A stretch of 24,963 bases of DNA from JBOFOR01 sp051654865 (lineage in GTDB: Bacteria; Bacillota; Clostridia; Peptostreptococcales; Peptostreptococcaceae). The stretch covers positions 1-24,963 of the forward strand of contig JBOFYV010000067.1 in assembly GCA_051654865.1 (NCBI GenBank), written 5' to 3'. The position numbers were made by a program, and so were the translations under genes. The stretch's first letter is position 1. Each line of letters opens with the position of its first letter. Positions 23,413 to 24,963 of the stretch are shown one piece after another. A model generated the notes under the pieces. It was not told the DNA's origin and made no database searches. It saw only the letters and a program-made list of their open reading frames with translations.

Positions 23413-24648
23413 TTATATTTCAAATAACTCTTCTACTAGTTTTATATATTCGTCTCTTTTTCCTTTATCTTTTGTTTGCTTTAAATTTATTATTGGTTCT
23501 CTTATAAGTCTTTTTAATGCTGATGTTACCATTTTATCTATAATCTTTTTTTCTCTAGTATCTAAATTTATTTTTCTATATATATAGTCAAGTGTATCTT
23601 CTCTTATTTCTAAGCATTTATCATTTAAAGATTCTATTGTTGGATCTATCTCTATAGATTCTGACCACTCAATAAACTCACTTATCTTTTCTTGGATAAT
23701 TTCATAACCTAAATAAGCTAACTCTTTTCTTTTTTGGTCATTTTCATCTTGTATGTCTTTTAGGTTATCTATATCATATACTTTAATGCTTTCTAAATTA
23801 TTTATATTAGGATCTATATCTCTAGGTAAAGCAATATCCATCATATATATCTCTCTATTAACCTTTGGCATTTCATCTTTTTTTATAACTATATGCGGTG
23901 ATGCTGTTGCACTAACAACAATATCTACATCATTAAGTATCTTATATCTATCTTCATAATTTATAGGAACTATATTCTTATAGTCATCTTCTATTTCTTT
24001 TATTCTTCCGTGACTACGGTTAGATACATATATAGTATTTACTTTTTCTTCTTCTAGATGTTTCATTGTTAACTTACTCATCTTACCTACACCTATTACT
24101 AATGCATTTTTACCTTCTAAGCTACCTATTTTATCTTTTAAAAACTTTACCCCTATATAGCTTATAGATAGTGGTTGTTGAGATATTTTAGTTGTATGCT
24201 TTATTTCTTTTGCTGTAGTAATTGCTTCTCTAAACAATTTATTAAATACTTTTTTACTAGCACCTAGTTGCATAGAAAAATCATGTGCATCTTTTACTTG
24301 TCCTAATATTTGGTCCTCCCCCAAAACAATTGAATCTAACCCCGATGTTACATTAAATATATGATTTATTGCATCTATCTCTTTTTTACAAAATAAATAC
24401 TCTTTTATCCCCTGTGTATCAAAAAAATCCTCATAGAAACGCTCTACTATTTGTATTTTTTCTTCAATATCTTTAGATTGAATATATACCTCACTTCTAT
24501 TACAAGTAGATAATATTATTATTTCTTCAATCTCTTTATCTAATAAAAAATTTATAGCTTCTATTTTTTGTATTTCTGTAAAAGATACACTTTCCCTTAT
24601 CTTTATTGGAGCTAAATTATGGTTTACCCCTACAACTCCTATGCTCAT
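23413..24648 (-). CDS. hemA: Glutamyl-tRNA reductase
   Basis: HemA reduces glutamyl-tRNA to glutamate-1-semialdehyde with NADPH, the committed step of the C5 route. The 411-residue protein has GVNHNLAPIKIRE, the nucleophile C49 in LSTCNRSEVYI, VTSGLDSIVLGEDQILGQVKDA, the NADPH-binding ALVIGVGKMSKLTMKHL (about residues 175-191) and a C-terminal dimerisation helix with RLIREPI. GGAGG lies six bases before the ATG. A good promoter is found 48-77 bp upstream. There is no riboswitch in the leader, so control of this gene differs from the cbi run. It has no fused CysG domain, unlike some clostridial HemA proteins. Confidence 0.97.
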   Translation of the reverse strand: MSIGVVGVNHNLAPIKIRESVSFTEIQKIEAINFLLDKEIEEIIILSTCNRSEVYIQSKDIEEKIQIVERFYEDFFDTQGIKEYLFCKKEIDAINHIFNVTSGLDSIVLGEDQILGQVKDAHDFSMQLGASKKVFNKLFREAITTAKEIKHTTKISQQPLSISYIGVKFLKDKIGSLEGKNALVIGVGKMSKLTMKHLEEEKVNTIYVSNRSHGRIKEIEDDYKNIVPINYEDRYKILNDVDIVVSATASPHIVIKKDEMPKVNREIYMMDIALPRDIDPNINNLESIKVYDIDNLKDIQDENDQKRKELAYLGYEIIQEKISEFIEWSESIEIDPTIESLNDKCLEIREDTLDYIYRKINLDTREKKIIDKMVTSALKRLIREPIINLKQTKDKGKRDEYIKLVEELFEI

Positions 24649-24695
24649 ACTTAACCTCCAGACGACTTTTTATTTATTATCCTTTTACTCTATAT

Positions 24696-24725
24696 AGTAT
24701 AGCATTTGTTCATATATTTTGTAAA
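24696..24725 (-). promoter_or_regulatory. hemA promoter
   Basis: On the minus strand -35 TTTACA (24720-24725) and -10 TATACT (24696-24701) are separated by 18 bp, and TGC just before the -10 gives an extended -10 element. Transcription would start near 24689, leaving a leader of about 40 nt. It lies downstream of the 5S terminator, so hemA is probably transcribed independently of the rRNA operon. Confidence 0.72.
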
Positions 24726-24772
24726 ATTTTACACAATTAGTTTAAATAAATATGAATTTCTTGTACATAAAA

Positions 24773-24816
24773 AAATCGCTATACTCATGTTTAATTATCA
24801 TGAAGTATAACGATTT
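24773..24816 (-). terminator. rRNA operon terminator
   Basis: The arms 24773-24789 and 24799-24816 form a 17-bp stem with one bulged base and one pair that is a G-U wobble on the minus strand. The following minus-strand run is TTTTTTT (through the stem base, then ATG). It lies about 20 nt after the 3' end of 5S rRNA and stops the rRNA transcript before the hemA promoter. Confidence 0.85.
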
Positions 24817-24835
24817 AAATATAAAAAAAAAATTA

Positions 24836-24952
<117 letters not shown>

Positions 24953-24963
24953 AATCTTTATTT

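Noticed and set aside
24649..24770. Possible cobalamin riboswitch or T-box upstream of hemA
   Set aside because: The leader is only about 40 nt from the predicted start and contains no B12 box or T-box motif.

Overview
The window is AT-rich and low in GC. Its gene content, gene style and rRNA signals point to an anaerobic Firmicute of the Clostridia, most likely Peptostreptococcaceae close to Clostridioides difficile. That placement rests on recognising the tetrapyrrole gene order, the 5S sequence and the rRNA leader; no search was run. Nearly everything is transcribed on the minus strand, so the biological reading order runs from high to low coordinates.

Right end (24.7-25.0 kb): the 3' end of an rRNA operon, with 5S rRNA and its terminator. 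Next comes a good sigma-A type promoter for hemA-hemL (24.65-22.1 kb), which make 5-aminolevulinate from glutamyl-tRNA. A strong hairpin separates hemL from cobT-cobU-cobS-cobC (21.9-18.9 kb), the nucleotide-loop assembly genes. Directly after cobC lies a cobalamin riboswitch with an intrinsic terminator (18.90-18.63 kb). It precedes a tightly packed run: cbiP, cbiA, cbiB, cobD, a pduX-like threonine kinase, cbiC, D, E, T, F, G, H, J, K, L, then hemC, a cobA-hemD fusion and hemB (18.6-1.35 kb). Many of these genes overlap by 4-25 nt, as expected for one translationally coupled operon.

Left end: a small plus-strand membrane-protein gene (0.96-1.29 kb) converges on hemB and ends in a shared terminator hairpin. 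The minus-strand precorrin-2 dehydrogenase gene (cysG/sirC type, 0.83-0.25 kb) diverges from it. Positions 1-215 carry two tandem rRNA-type promoters and a boxA-like leader reading out of the window, so another rRNA operon probably begins just beyond position 1. The whole tetrapyrrole block therefore sits between two co-oriented rRNA operons.

Together the genes encode the oxygen-independent (early cobalt insertion) route. HemA/L/B/C/D give uroporphyrinogen III, CobA gives precorrin-2, CysG gives sirohydrochlorin and CbiK inserts cobalt. CbiL/H/F/G/D/J/E/T/C build cobyrinate, and CbiA/P amidate it. PduX and CobD supply aminopropanol phosphate for CbiB, and CobU/T/S/C attach the lower ligand. 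Late heme genes, a corrinoid adenosyltransferase and a cobalt transporter are not in the window.

No new protein system is evident. The least ordinary signals are non-coding: a roughly 111-bp imperfect palindrome between hemD and hemB, a start codon that appears to read ATA in the small membrane gene, a riboswitch with almost no room for its own promoter, and hairpin or dyad signals upstream of cobT and cysG.
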